A DNA stretch of 64,000 nucleotides from Anaerotignum lactatifermentans (GTDB lineage: Bacteria > Bacillota > Clostridia > Lachnospirales > Anaerotignaceae). The notes under the pieces were generated by a model that did not search any database, had not been told where the DNA came from, and saw only the letters and a program-made list of their open reading frames with translations. Location: NCBI RefSeq assembly GCF_016902535.1, contig NZ_JACSNY010000011.1:1-64000 (forward strand). The letters are read 5' to 3'. Of the stretch, positions 42,800-51,951 are shown piece by piece (positions within the stretch are counted from its first letter, which is position 1; every line of letters starts with the position of its first letter). The translations under genes were made by a program, and so were the position numbers.

Positions 42800-43432
42800 A
42801 TGAAAAGAATCTTCTGTATCCTGATGGTGACAGTCATGTGTTTGGGGGCGGCCTGTTCCGCAGAACAGGCGGAAACTGCCGCAGTGGACGAAGGGGTGTT
42901 TCTGGAAGAAATCGCGCCCAATATTCTTTGTTTGGATTCCTGCGAACTGGAAATGTTTGGTGCGGATGTGGATTTTGAGGAAGAGTATTTTTGTGTCTAC
43001 GAAAGTGAGCAATCTTACGATAACGGATGGGGGCCTGTCGCGAAGCTTTATCAAGAAGGCGAGGAAGCGACGGTTTCGGAATATTTCCCTGATCCGGTCA
43101 TGTCGTCCTATTATCCTGTGAGAAATTTCCAGACCAATGAGGAAGTCAGAGCGCATTTGGAGGAATTTTTGTCGCCGGAAATCACGGAGGAAAAATTCCA
43201 CGATGATTTTTTGGAATATGACGGGAAGCTCTATTTAGTGAGAGGCGCCAGAGGGTACGGAGCGATTACCTGCGATAAGGAAAGTGTGGCTTTTTTGGAA
43301 AAGCAGGGAGATTCTTATTACGCAACCATGGATTATCTGTATTTTGGAGATTATGATTACACAGTAAAGCTGGAGTTCCAAAAGAAAGATGGAAAATGGA
43401 TGTTAATGCAGATTTCCAAAATGCCGGCATAG
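42800..43432 (+). CDS. Hypothetical lipoprotein, 210 aa
   Basis: Signal peptide MKRIFCILMVTVMCLGAAC with lipobox LGAAC. The mature part is very acidic and has a C-terminal IseA-like or DUF-type strand pattern (YYATMDYLYFGDYDYTVKLEFQKKDGKW). AAAAGGGGATG precedes the ATG. No enzymatic motif was found. It follows metH without a terminator but the gap of 85 bases leaves the operon membership open. Confidence 0.7.
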   Translation: MKRIFCILMVTVMCLGAACSAEQAETAAVDEGVFLEEIAPNILCLDSCELEMFGADVDFEEEYFCVYESEQSYDNGWGPVAKLYQEGEEATVSEYFPDPVMSSYYPVRNFQTNEEVRAHLEEFLSPEITEEKFHDDFLEYDGKLYLVRGARGYGAITCDKESVAFLEKQGDSYYATMDYLYFGDYDYTVKLEFQKKDGKWMLMQISKMPA

Positions 43433-43498
43433 CCATTTGAAAAAACAGGCGAGAAAATGACGCGGATCAATCATGCCGTACCAAGTGAATATGATCTA

Positions 43499-43536
43499 TG
43501 AAAAACCCCTTGTGTTTTTACACAAGGGGTTTTTTG
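43499..43536. terminator. Bidirectional terminator
   Basis: AAAAACCCCTTGTG / CACAAGGGGTTTTTT, T-rich and A-rich on either side, between the lipoprotein gene and the convergent deoB. Confidence 0.88.
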
Positions 43537-43543
43537 CGGGAAC

Positions 43544-44722
43544 TTATTTCAAAATGTCTTTTAAGAAGCTGTCGCCTTCAAATTCCGCGTCCAGTCCCAG
43601 ATAGTCGGAAATGGTTTTGCCCAGATCGGTGAAGGATTTTCTTACGCCCAGATCCACGCCTTCCTTCACATGTTTGCCCCATACCAGCAGGGGAACATAT
43701 TCTCTGGAATGGTCGGTGCTGGGGGTAGTGGGATCACAGCCGTGGTCGGCAGTGATAAAGAGGATATCCTCGTCCTTCATATTTGCCATGATTTCCGGCA
43801 GTTTGCTGTCGAAATATTCCAGCGCGCCGGCATAGCCCTCTACGTCGTTGCGGTGGCCGTAGATCATGTCTGTATCCACCAGATTGGTGAAGAGAATGCC
43901 TTCAAATTCCTCTTTGGTATAAAGAATGGTTTTGTCGATACCGTCATTATTGTTGGTGGTATGGTCTGTTCTGGTCATGCCTCTGTGCTCGAAAATATCC
44001 TCGATTTTGCCGATGGCAGTCACATTCATGCCTTTGGCCTTTGCCAGATCCAGTATGGTGGTGCCGGTAGGCTCCAGAGAGAAATCCTTTCTGTTTTTGG
44101 TACGGGTATAATTGCCGTGTTCTCCGATGAAGGGTCTGGCGATGACACGGGCAACACCATAGTCCCCTGTCAGCAGTTTTCTGGCGGTTTCGCAGATTTT
44201 ATAGAGCTCCGGCACGGGAATAACGTCCTCGTGAGCCGCAATCTGGAATACGCTGTCGGCGGAGGTATAAACGATGGGGGAGCCTGTTTTTACATGCTCA
44301 TCCCCCAGATCCTGAATGATAACGGTGCCGGAGGCGGCATAGTTGCCCAGGGTTTTTCTGCCGATGGCCTGTTCAAAGGCATCCATCAGCTCTTTGGGAA
44401 AGCCGGTATCTGTAAAGGTAGGGAAGGGTTTTTCCGTGACTACGCCGGCGATTTCCCAGTGGCCGGTGGTGGTATCCTTACCGATGGAGCGTTCGCCCAT
44501 TTTGCCGAAGGCGCCTTTGGGCGCGTCTACCTTGCCCAGCAGATGGATGTCTTCCCCCTGAATATTGCCCAAACCGAGAGCAGCCATGTTTTTCAGCTCT
44601 GTCTGAGGTCTTGCCTTTTTGATATTGACTAAGGTATTGCTGCCAACATCGCCGAAATCTGCCGCGTCGGGCAGTTCACCGATGCCTACGCTGTCCAGTA
44701 CGATAATAATGGCTCGTTTCAT
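43544..44722 (-). CDS. deoB: Phosphopentomutase
   Basis: 392 residues. Alkaline-phosphatase-superfamily enzyme interconverting ribose/deoxyribose 1- and 5-phosphates. Motifs: [29 protein letters not shown] with the first metal aspartate, [13 protein letters not shown] with the phosphorylated threonine, [22 protein letters not shown], and [25 protein letters not shown]. An ATG four codons upstream touches the AAAGGA ribosome site directly, so the MKRAIIIV start is preferred. It is second in an operon after pdp. Confidence 0.93.
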   Translation of the reverse strand: MKRAIIIVLDSVGIGELPDAADFGDVGSNTLVNIKKARPQTELKNMAALGLGNIQGEDIHLLGKVDAPKGAFGKMGERSIGKDTTTGHWEIAGVVTEKPFPTFTDTGFPKELMDAFEQAIGRKTLGNYAASGTVIIQDLGDEHVKTGSPIVYTSADSVFQIAAHEDVIPVPELYKICETARKLLTGDYGVARVIARPFIGEHGNYTRTKNRKDFSLEPTGTTILDLAKAKGMNVTAIGKIEDIFEHRGMTRTDHTTNNNDGIDKTILYTKEEFEGILFTNLVDTDMIYGHRNDVEGYAGALEYFDSKLPEIMANMKDEDILFITADHGCDPTTPSTDHSREYVPLLVWGKHVKEGVDLGVRKSFTDLGKTISDYLGLDAEFEGDSFLKDILK

Positions 44723-44743
44723 ATAATCATTCATCCTTTCTTG

Positions 44744-46051
44744 TTATTCACTGATGATTTCTAAAACCAAAGGCGGCGGAGACACTGTTTCCGGGCCCAT
44801 GGAAATGGCGGAACGGAGAATCTCGGCGGCGGAGGCTGCTTTTTCCGCTGTACCGCTGTATACGGTGGCAAGGAGGTCGCCTTTTTCCACCGGGTCACCC
44901 AGCCGTTTTTCCATGACAATGCCGGCGCCGAAATCCAGAGGCTGGCCCTTATAGGCCCGGCCCGCGCCGGTTTCCTGTGAGGCCCGTCCGATTTTCGCCG
45001 TGTTCATGTGGGTAATGAAGCCGGACTGTTCCGCACGCACCTCCAGTGCGCAGGGAGAAAGCGGCAGGCTGCTTTCGTCGGAGAGGATGCGGACGTCACC
45101 GCCCTGCTGTTCCAAAAGCTCCCGGAATTTTGCCAGACCCTGGCCGTTTTCGATTTGTTTTGCCAGAAGGGCTTTGCCTTCTTCTACCGTTGGTACACGG
45201 TTAGCCAGCAGGAGCATATGCGCTCCCAGCAGGAGAGAAACCTCCAGCAGATCGCCTTTGGTATGACCTTTGAGGACCTCTATGGCCTCCAGCACCTCTA
45301 AACGATTGCCGATCTTCATGCCTAAGGGTTGGTCCATGCCGCTGATGACGGCGGTAACCTTCCGGCCCACATGGCGGCCCATGGAGACCATGACCTGCGC
45401 CAGTGCCCGGGCGTCCTCCTGTGTTTTCATAAAGGCGCCGCTACCGCATTTGACATCCAGCACGATGCCGTCCGCTCCGGCGGCGATCTTTTTGGACATG
45501 ATGCTGGCGGCGATGAGCGGGATGCTATCTACGGTGCCCGTTACATCCCGGAGGGCATAGAGTTTTTTGTCTGCCGGGGTCAGGTTGTCCGTCTGGCTCA
45601 TGAGGACGATGCCGCTTTGTCTGCCGTATGCCAGCGCCTGTTCTTCTGTAACGTCAACCCGAAAGCCGGGGATGGATTCCAGCTTATCAATGGTGCCGCC
45701 GGAAAAACCCAGTCCTCTGCCGCTCATTTTTACGACGGGAACGCCAACGGAGGCCACCAAAGGTGCCAGAATCAGTGTGGTGGTGTCAGCGACGCCGCCG
45801 GTACTGTGTTTATCAACCTTAAATCCGGGGACAGAGGACAGGTCGAAGGTTGCGCCGGAATTGGCCATTTCTTTTGTCATCACTGCGGTTTCCTCCGGCG
45901 TCATGCCATTGAGAAGGATGGCCATAAGCAGTGCGGAGATCTGGTAATCCGGCAGAGAACCGTCCGTTACCCCTTGGATAAAGAAGGAAATTTCCTGGGA
46001 AGTAAGTTGCTGCTGATCGCGTTTTTTAATAATAATATCCTGAAAATCCAT
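44744..46051 (-). CDS. pdp: Pyrimidine-nucleoside phosphorylase
   Basis: 435 residues, thymidine/pyrimidine nucleoside phosphorylase family. N-terminal helical domain with FIQGVTDGSLPDYQISALLMAILLNGMTPEETAVMTKEMANSG, then DKHSTGGVADTTTLILAPLVASVGVPVVKMSGRGLGFSGGTIDKLESIPGF, the family signature, and KCGSGAFMK. It splits pyrimidine nucleosides with phosphate; DeoB then converts the sugar phosphate. AAAGGGGG precedes the ATG on the minus strand. Confidence 0.94.
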   Translation of the reverse strand: MDFQDIIIKKRDQQQLTSQEISFFIQGVTDGSLPDYQISALLMAILLNGMTPEETAVMTKEMANSGATFDLSSVPGFKVDKHSTGGVADTTTLILAPLVASVGVPVVKMSGRGLGFSGGTIDKLESIPGFRVDVTEEQALAYGRQSGIVLMSQTDNLTPADKKLYALRDVTGTVDSIPLIAASIMSKKIAAGADGIVLDVKCGSGAFMKTQEDARALAQVMVSMGRHVGRKVTAVISGMDQPLGMKIGNRLEVLEAIEVLKGHTKGDLLEVSLLLGAHMLLLANRVPTVEEGKALLAKQIENGQGLAKFRELLEQQGGDVRILSDESSLPLSPCALEVRAEQSGFITHMNTAKIGRASQETGAGRAYKGQPLDFGAGIVMEKRLGDPVEKGDLLATVYSGTAEKAASAAEILRSAISMGPETVSPPPLVLEIISE

Positions 46052-46115
46052 AAAAAACCCCCTTTCTTTTGGAAAAAGTATAGCATATATCCGAGGAAAA
46101 GACTAGAATTATTTC

Positions 46116-46145
46116 TTGTGCCATTCCTGGGAGAAGGAGTATAAT
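46116..46145 (+). promoter_or_regulatory. Promoter of the flavodoxin-ferredoxin gene
   Basis: TTGTGC, 18-base spacer, TATAAT, 30 bases before the gene. Confidence 0.55.
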
Positions 46146-46175
46146 CAAAACAAAAACGGGAAGGAAGTGCTGTAT

Positions 46176-46943
46176 ATGAAACAGATCAATGAGATTTATT
46201 TCAGCCCCTGCGGCACCACGAAAAAAGCTGTGGACCAGATCGCCGCTGCCTGGGCGGAGGAAGAAAAGAAGGCGTGGGATCTGTCCGCGCCGGAGGGCGG
46301 CAGTCTGCGGGCAGAGTTTCCTGCGGAGGAAATCTGCATTGTGGGGATGCCCGCCTATGGCGGCAGAGTGCCTTTGACGGCGCTGGAACGGCTGGCAAAT
46401 CTGAAGGGGAAAAATACCCCGGCTATTGCGGTGGTGACTTATGGCAACCGGGCTTTTGACGATACCTTGGCGGAACTGTGCCAGATTTTGACGGCGCAGG
46501 GCTTTGTTGTCTGCGGGGCTGTGGCGTCCGCCACAGAACATTCTATTATGCCTCAGTTTGGCGCGGGACGGCCCGATGAGCGGGACTGCGCGGAGCTTAG
46601 AGAATTTGGAAAGCAGATTCGGGAGAAAATAGAGGCAGGGGAGACCGGGTGTCCTCAGGTGCCGGGGAAGGAACCCTTTGTGGAACGTCACGGCGGCGGT
46701 ATTGTGCCGGTAACTTCCAACGCCTGTGAGGGCTGCGGTCAATGCGCGGCGGAATGTCCTGTGGGGGCTATTTCCAAAGAAGAACCATGGAAAACGGACA
46801 AGGACGTCTGTGTTTCCTGTATGCGCTGTATCCATGTCTGTCCCCGGAAGGCCAGAATGGTGCCGGAGCCGGTGGCGGCGGCATTGGTGGAGCGGCTGGG
46901 TAAGCTTTGTGCCGGAAGAAAGGAAAACAGCTTGTATCTATAA
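46176..46943 (+). CDS. Flavodoxin-like protein with two 4Fe-4S clusters (EFR1-type)
   Basis: 255 residues. N-terminal flavodoxin-like fold: EIYFSPCGTTKKAVDQIA (FMN phosphate loop), GMPAYGGRVPLTAL, VVTYGNRAFDDTLAEL. C-terminal ferredoxin with CEGCGQCAAECPVGAI and CVSCMRCIHVCP, eight cysteines for two clusters. Such proteins are cytoplasmic electron carriers of anaerobes with unknown partners. AACGGGAAGGAAG precedes the ATG. Confidence 0.9.
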   Translation: MKQINEIYFSPCGTTKKAVDQIAAAWAEEEKKAWDLSAPEGGSLRAEFPAEEICIVGMPAYGGRVPLTALERLANLKGKNTPAIAVVTYGNRAFDDTLAELCQILTAQGFVVCGAVASATEHSIMPQFGAGRPDERDCAELREFGKQIREKIEAGETGCPQVPGKEPFVERHGGGIVPVTSNACEGCGQCAAECPVGAISKEEPWKTDKDVCVSCMRCIHVCPRKARMVPEPVAAALVERLGKLCAGRKENSLYL

Positions 46944-47013
46944 AAAAATAGAACGATGTTTTTTATGAAAAATTTTTTCAAACAGGTGCCATGAAAAAGA
47001 GCGGCAATAAAAA

Positions 47014-47061
47014 ATCGCTGAAATTCTTGCGGAAACAAGGATTTCAGCGATGATTTTTTTT
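47014..47061. terminator. Terminator between convergent genes
   Basis: ATCGCTGAAAT / ATTTCAGCGAT perfect 11-bp stem with an A run on the left and T8 on the right; usable in both directions. Confidence 0.82.
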
Positions 47062-47082
47062 CTGGGAAAATGGGTTTGGAGA

Positions 47083-47493
47083 TTATTTTTCCGCAAAAAG
47101 ATACTTTTCTACGATTTCCGCCGCGTCCGCCATACAGCCGGAACAGCTTCTGAGCATAACGCCTGTATCCATGCCCTTCAGCTCACGGCAGATGATGGTC
47201 TGGTTCTTTTTCTTGAAATCATCGGTCATGGTCTGGATGGTGTTGTAGCAGTCCAGTTTTGTTTTGGGGTGTTCCAGATTTACATCGGATAATTTCAGGC
47301 CTACCAGATAAGCCATGGCGGATACGGCGCCGCAGGTACCCATGACACCCATGCCGCGTCCGAAACATTCTACGGCACGGAAGGCGTCCTTTTCCTCTAC
47401 GCCCAGCAGGTCGCAGTAAGCACAGGCAACCGCCTGCGCACAGTTATATCCTTTTTTATGGTTTTCTTCCACACGGGAAATTCTGTCTGTCAT
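47083..47493 (-). CDS. C_GCAxxG_C_C family protein
   Basis: 136 residues. The family's cysteine pattern is clear: YNCAQAVACAYC, GRGMGVMGTCGAVSAMAYLVGL (the GCAxxG-type core), LDCYNTI, ICRELKG, and RSCSGCMADAAEIV. The protein is small, soluble and redox-type; members often sit beside electron-transfer proteins, here the flavodoxin-ferredoxin gene. Biochemical role not established. Confidence 0.88.
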   Translation of the reverse strand: MTDRISRVEENHKKGYNCAQAVACAYCDLLGVEEKDAFRAVECFGRGMGVMGTCGAVSAMAYLVGLKLSDVNLEHPKTKLDCYNTIQTMTDDFKKKNQTIICRELKGMDTGVMLRSCSGCMADAAEIVEKYLFAEK

Positions 47494-47538
47494 TGGTCAA
47501 AACTCCTTTCAAAAAACAAAATACGACAGGGAAATGAT

Positions 47539-47588
47539 AAAAAAACAAGCCGGATAGAACAGGGAATCCTCCATGTTCCATCCAGCTT
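47539..47588 (-). terminator. Terminator of rpsT
   Basis: On the minus strand AAGCTGGATGGAAC pairs with GTTCTATCCGGCTT, followed by GTTTTTTT. Confidence 0.82.
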
Positions 47589-47606
47589 CATTCTTCATGC
47601 TTAAAA

Positions 47607-47867
47607 TTACAGGCTGTTTACCAGCTTTGTCAGGGAAGATTTCTTTCTTGCCACTGCGTTTTTGTGGTAGATCCCTTTGATATAAGCTCTGTCGATAGCG
47701 GAAGCAGCGCCTTTCAGAGCAACGGAAGCAGCTTCCTTGTCGCCAGCGTTTACAGCAACGATTACTTTCTTCATCGCTGTTTTTACCTGAGACTTGATCA
47801 TTTTATTTCTCAAAGTCTTTTTGTTGATTACTTTAATTCTTTTCTTAGCAGATTTGATATTAGCCAA
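47607..47867 (-). CDS. rpsT: 30S ribosomal protein S20
   Basis: 86 residues, highly basic: ANIKSAKKRIKVINKKTLRNKMIKSQVKTAMKK at the N-terminus and IKGIYHKNAVARKKSSLTKLVNSL at the end. S20 binds 16S rRNA early in small-subunit assembly. The start codon is TTG after AGGAGGAAAACAAA; E. coli rpsT also uses UUG, linked to its autoregulation. The neighbour gpr on the other strand is a common arrangement in Clostridia. Confidence 0.96.
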   Translation of the reverse strand: MANIKSAKKRIKVINKKTLRNKMIKSQVKTAMKKVIVAVNAGDKEAASVALKGAASAIDRAYIKGIYHKNAVARKKSSLTKLVNSL

Positions 47868-48116
47868 TTTGTTTTCCTCCTAAAAATTTTTTTGTGGTTT
47901 CTCTTTTCCGATATTGGGGAATATCGCTTTTCTAAACTACATATTAACCACCTTGAGGACAGGATTCCTCCGACACGGTTGGGCTGGAAACAGACATAAT
48001 TCCGCCCGTGGTTAATTCAACACCATATATTCTACCTGATGATTCCCAAGAAGTCAATGAATATATTTAAAATCTGCGGAAAAAATAAGGGAAAATACAG
48101 GAAGGCGGGATCAGGA

Positions 48117-49115
48117 TTGCATCAAAACGAGGAAAAATTTGCGGCGCGGACGGATTTGGCCATTGAAGCCAGGGAATTGGCCAGGGAAAAAAGCAGAGAG
48201 GAAAAAGAACCAGACGGGGTGGAAGTGGAAAATTTGGAGGAGGAAGATTATGTGCTGACCAGAGTGCGCATCCGAAACGAGGCGGGAAGCCGGATCATGG
48301 GGAAACCGGTAGGCAGTTACATCACTCTGGAGTCCCAGAGCCTGAAGGAAAATGATATTTTTTCCCATGAGGCCATTACAAAGGCGCTGGCCCGGGAACT
48401 GCGGGAACTGGCCGGGCTGGAGGAAGGAGATACGGTGCTGATTGCCGGACTGGGCAACTGGAACATTACGCCGGACGCACTGGGGCCAAAGGTAGTATCC
48501 AAGGTGCTGGTGACAAGGCATTTGGGAGAAAGCCTGCCGGAGGAGATTTTGCGGACGGTTCGTCCTGTGGCGGCGGTCAGTCCCGGTGTTATGGGCATTA
48601 CGGGTATTGAGACCGGCGAGATTATCAAGGGAATTGTGGAAAAGATGCGGCCGAAACTGCTGATTGCTGTGGACGCTTTGGCCGCCAGAAAAACGGGGCG
48701 GATCAATGCCGCTATACAGCTTTCCGATACAGGGCTGGCGCCGGGGGCGGGCGTTGGGAACAAGCGCAAGCTGCTTTCTAAGGAGACACTGGGGATTCCG
48801 GTCATCGCCATCGGTGTGCCTACGGTGGTGGACGCGGCGACACTGGTCAATGATACCATGGATCGTATGCTGGAGGAAATGAGCCGCCACACGGAGAAAA
48901 ATACACCCTTTTATGAAATGCTGCGGTCCATGGAAGGAGAGGAAAAATATGAACTGATTACAGAACTGCTGGACCCCTACGCGGAGAACATGTTTGTGAC
49001 GCCGAAAGAGGTAGACGCCGTCATTGACCGCCTTTCCGGCGTAATTGCCAACGCGGTTAATCTGGCGCTGCATCCCGGGATTACCATGGAAGATTTGCAG
49101 CAGTTTCTGGCGTAA
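48117..49115 (+). CDS. gpr: Germination protease (GPR)
   Basis: 332 residues from a TTG start. GPR is an aspartate-type endoprotease that degrades small acid-soluble spore proteins during outgrowth; the zymogen is cleaved before ARTDLAIEA, seen here at residues 9-17. Further motifs: GLGNWNITPDALGPKVV, TRHL, SPGVMGITGIETGEII, AVDALAARKTGRINAAIQLSDTGLAPGAGVGNKR. Alternative ATG codons at 48039 and 48057 would add 20-26 residues but have no good ribosome site. Shows that the organism makes spores. Confidence 0.92.
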   Translation: MHQNEEKFAARTDLAIEARELAREKSREEKEPDGVEVENLEEEDYVLTRVRIRNEAGSRIMGKPVGSYITLESQSLKENDIFSHEAITKALARELRELAGLEEGDTVLIAGLGNWNITPDALGPKVVSKVLVTRHLGESLPEEILRTVRPVAAVSPGVMGITGIETGEIIKGIVEKMRPKLLIAVDALAARKTGRINAAIQLSDTGLAPGAGVGNKRKLLSKETLGIPVIAIGVPTVVDAATLVNDTMDRMLEEMSRHTEKNTPFYEMLRSMEGEEKYELITELLDPYAENMFVTPKEVDAVIDRLSGVIANAVNLALHPGITMEDLQQFLA

Positions 49116-49151
49116 AAGAAGATATGGTTTTGTTATAGATGAAAAAAACGA

Positions 49152-49182
49152 AAAAAACAGGGAACAAATTCCTGTTTTTTTT
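49152..49182 (+). terminator. Terminator of gpr
   Basis: AAAAACAGGAA / TTCCTGTTTTTTTT hairpin. Confidence 0.82.
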
Positions 49183-49244
49183 CGTTAAACAGAAAATAAA
49201 AGGTTGATTTTCTTCTGCCTTATGCTGGGAAACAGGCTGGTTTG

Positions 49245-49273
49245 TTGCAAATACAGGTTTTTTGTAGTATAAT
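49245..49273 (+). promoter_or_regulatory. Promoter
   Basis: TTGCAA, 17-base spacer, TATAAT, 39 bases ahead of the 138-aa gene. Confidence 0.62.
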
Positions 49274-49311
49274 TCAGATATTGAAGTCGAAAGCAAGAGA
49301 AGGAGAATAGA

Positions 49312-49728
49312 ATGGAAGAAGCTGCAATCGTTGTGATGTTGAAGGATCAGACAACCGGCTTTTTGGATAAGGAGCTGGGATGCTATACTGTCGCGGAAGG
49401 CGCGGAAAACGTCTTTCAGGTATATGCGGCTGAGAAGGAAAATGAGATCAGAGTGGTATTGAAGCTGACTTGTGAAAAGGAACTCAGTGACTGGGAGTAT
49501 GACGCCGTATTTGATTATTACGATATGGAAACACTTGCGGCGCTGGTGGATTCCATAGAGGAAGAAGAAGGCCATTTCAACCCTGTCTGGAAGACGGAGT
49601 TTTCTTTTTCTCAGGAGGCGGATCAGATGGAAGAGAAGCTTTCCGCGATCCTGGAGGCCCATAAACGGGAACTGGATTCCGTTTATGAGGTGATCGCAGA
49701 TAAAAGGGATGATTATTGTGAAGAATAA
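49312..49728 (+). CDS. Conserved small acidic protein, 138 aa, unknown
   Basis: Soluble acidic protein beginning MEEAAIVVMLKDQTTGFLDKELGCYTV, with VLKLTCEKELSDWEYDAVFDYYD in the middle and a helical end LSAILEAHKRELDSVYEVIADKRDDY. It resembles a conserved Lachnospiraceae family of unknown function (perhaps DUF6762, from memory). GAAGGAGAATAGA precedes the ATG. It overlaps the next gene slightly, so the two are co-translated. Confidence 0.78.
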   Translation: MEEAAIVVMLKDQTTGFLDKELGCYTVAEGAENVFQVYAAEKENEIRVVLKLTCEKELSDWEYDAVFDYYDMETLAALVDSIEEEEGHFNPVWKTEFSFSQEADQMEEKLSAILEAHKRELDSVYEVIADKRDDYCEE

Positions 49729-51007
49729 AAGATTCAGATATGTCTGCCTGCTGGCCAGCGTCTGTCTGTTTCTTACCAGTGGCTGCGGTCTGTTTTCAAG
49801 AGAACAGGAAGCAGCTGTGGATGATACCAAACAGGAGGACACGGAGACAGTGCCTATGCCGAATGTGGAAACAGAGGGCGAGCAGTCGGAGGACAAGCTG
49901 GAGGAGACGGCGCCCCTGGATGAGGAGGAGCAGGTGATTCTGCCGCAGACGGCGGAGGAGCAGAAGAAGCAGCAGAGCCAGAAGAATCAGACGGGCACCA
50001 AGCCTGCGCCTGTAACGGAAACGAAGCCGTTCTGGCAGAGCGAGAACACCATGCAGGTCAATAATTTGAAATCCGTGGCAACGGCGGCGAAAAATAATTA
50101 TAACGCTTTGGGGGAAAAGCTGGGCTGGATCTCCAAAAATGGGAAATTATACGCTTATTACGCGGGAAGTTACATAACGACGGATACACTGGTAGCCAAT
50201 GGGTATCTGGAAAAGGGGCTTTCCTCTTCCAGCTATGATATTTTGCTGATCCGCGGCAGTGATCTGGCGGCCTATGAAGGGGCCAGTGTGCCCCAGGAGA
50301 ATATGGGGCTGACGATATTCGCGGCCATGAAGCAGAGCGACGGGCAGTATCTGATCGCTTCTTCCAGCGGGAAGGCCGGGCTTATCAGCGCTACGGATTA
50401 CAACAGGCTGTTAAACAGCTACAATCAGAATCATGGCACAATCAGCCGTTTGTCCTCCTCTTCTTCAGAGTATGGGCAGCTGCTGGGATTTATCGGGCTG
50501 TATGAAGGGCAGCTGGAGGAATATTTTGTGCGGGAAATCCGCAAAGACGGAAAATACGCTGTGGTGACATTTTCCGGAAAATCCAATACGGCCAATATCA
50601 AACAGCATGTTTTGCGCAACGACAACAATTTCTGGGAAGTGGTATATCCCAATGTGCAGAATGAGATCTATCCTGTATACAGCATCAATCGTGTGCTGCC
50701 GGATTTTGACCCCAAGCTGCTGACGGATTATAACGTAGCTTCCTGGAAGGCCTACATGTCTTCCAACCAAACAGGGGCAGTCAATGCCATGTTTACCAAT
50801 AACTATATTAAGGATAACAGTCAGATCTATTATCAGTGCGGAACCAGCAGCTATGTATATTTCGTACTGCAAAACGGAGCCAGATATGTGGCTTACCGGG
50901 AGTACGATCTGTGGAGAGTAATCCATGTGGCCAGCGACTATGAGGCGAAAAACTTTATCGCCGAAAGAACCGGACAGGATTATGGGTTTATCATATTGGA
51001 CGATTAA
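49718..51007 (+). CDS. Lipoprotein with acidic/glutamine-rich linker, 429 aa
   Basis: GTG start; AAAAGGGATG lies nine bases upstream, whereas the ATG at 49709 abuts it. Lipobox LTSGC near residue 22. Residues 27-100 form an acidic then Gln/Lys/Thr-rich linker likely spanning the wall. The C-terminal part (from about residue 105) has repeated strand-like segments such as LIRGSDLAAYEGA and LGFIGLYEGQLEEYFVREIRKDGKYAVVTFSGKS. No known domain recognised. It is coupled to the preceding gene. Confidence 0.75.
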   Translation: MKNKRFRYVCLLASVCLFLTSGCGLFSREQEAAVDDTKQEDTETVPMPNVETEGEQSEDKLEETAPLDEEEQVILPQTAEEQKKQQSQKNQTGTKPAPVTETKPFWQSENTMQVNNLKSVATAAKNNYNALGEKLGWISKNGKLYAYYAGSYITTDTLVANGYLEKGLSSSSYDILLIRGSDLAAYEGASVPQENMGLTIFAAMKQSDGQYLIASSSGKAGLISATDYNRLLNSYNQNHGTISRLSSSSSEYGQLLGFIGLYEGQLEEYFVREIRKDGKYAVVTFSGKSNTANIKQHVLRNDNNFWEVVYPNVQNEIYPVYSINRVLPDFDPKLLTDYNVASWKAYMSSNQTGAVNAMFTNNYIKDNSQIYYQCGTSSYVYFVLQNGARYVAYREYDLWRVIHVASDYEAKNFIAERTGQDYGFIILDD

Positions 51008-51021
51008 GGACGGGAAAACGG

Positions 51022-51951
51022 ATGAAGGAAGCGAACAGGTTCCTTTGTCCCGGTTTTTCACTGGCGCAGACCATAGAAAGCGGCCAGTGCTTCCGTTGGA
51101 AAAAATGGGAAGAAGGAAGGTATACTGTCCTTTCCGGCGCGCGGCAGGTCACACTGGCGCAGGCGGGGGACAGTATTCTTTTTTTGGACGAGGTTTCCGA
51201 AGGGGAAGCGGCCTACTGGCGGAATTATTTTGACTGGGACAGGGATTACGAACAAATCAAAAAAGAATTGTCGGCAAAGGATCAGGTTATGGCTATGACC
51301 ATCCCCGCCGGTAGCGGCATCCATATCCTGCGGCAGGAGTTTTTCGAGACGCTGATGGGATTTATCATTTCCCAGAATAACCATATCCCACGGATCAAAG
51401 GGATCATGGAGCGTATCTGTCAAAGCTGCGGCGAAGAAATCGGGGCGGGAGTCTATTCCTTTCCGACACCGGAGCAGCTTGCGACGGTTACAGAAGAGGA
51501 GTTTCGGTGGCTGGGCGCGGGTTTTCGTGCCAGATATCTTGTGGACGCTGTGGGAAAAGTAGTTTCCGGTCAGATACGGGAGGAAGATTTGCGGCAGATG
51601 GAAACGGCGGAAGCGAAAGCGGCGCTGATGACCATTTGCGGCGTCGGGGAAAAGGTGGCGGACTGTGTGCTTCTGTTTGGACTGGGCCGCTGGGAGGTTT
51701 TTCCCACGGATGTATGGATTCGGCGGATGATGGAACAGCTGTATTTCCGGGGGAAGGAAGCGAGTCTGAAGGAAATACAGAAAAAGGCGGAGAAGAAATT
51801 CGGGGCGTACCGTGGGCTGGCCCAGCAATATCTGTTCTATTACGGAAGAGAGGGGCAGGGCCACGGCGGAAGGAGGAAAGCAGATGACAAAGACAAACGC
51901 CATGCGGCAGCTGGAAGCGGCGGGAATTGCCTACCGGACAGCGGAATATGA
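51022..51951 (+). CDS. ogg: 8-oxoguanine DNA glycosylase/lyase (Ogg family)
   Basis: 309 residues. N-terminal Ogg domain FSLAQTIESGQCFRWKKWEEGRY; helix-hairpin-helix domain: FIISQNNHIPRIKGIMERIC, ICGVGEKVADCVLLFGLGRWEVFPTDVWIRRMM, with the catalytic Lys in VGEKVADC and Asp in FPTDVW. It removes oxidised guanine and cuts the strand. The last 22 or so residues overlap the ybaK start and are probably not conserved. Confidence 0.88.
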   Translation: MKEANRFLCPGFSLAQTIESGQCFRWKKWEEGRYTVLSGARQVTLAQAGDSILFLDEVSEGEAAYWRNYFDWDRDYEQIKKELSAKDQVMAMTIPAGSGIHILRQEFFETLMGFIISQNNHIPRIKGIMERICQSCGEEIGAGVYSFPTPEQLATVTEEEFRWLGAGFRARYLVDAVGKVVSGQIREEDLRQMETAEAKAALMTICGVGEKVADCVLLFGLGRWEVFPTDVWIRRMMEQLYFRGKEASLKEIQKKAEKKFGAYRGLAQQYLFYYGREGQGHGGRRKADDKDKRHAAAGSGGNCLPDSGI

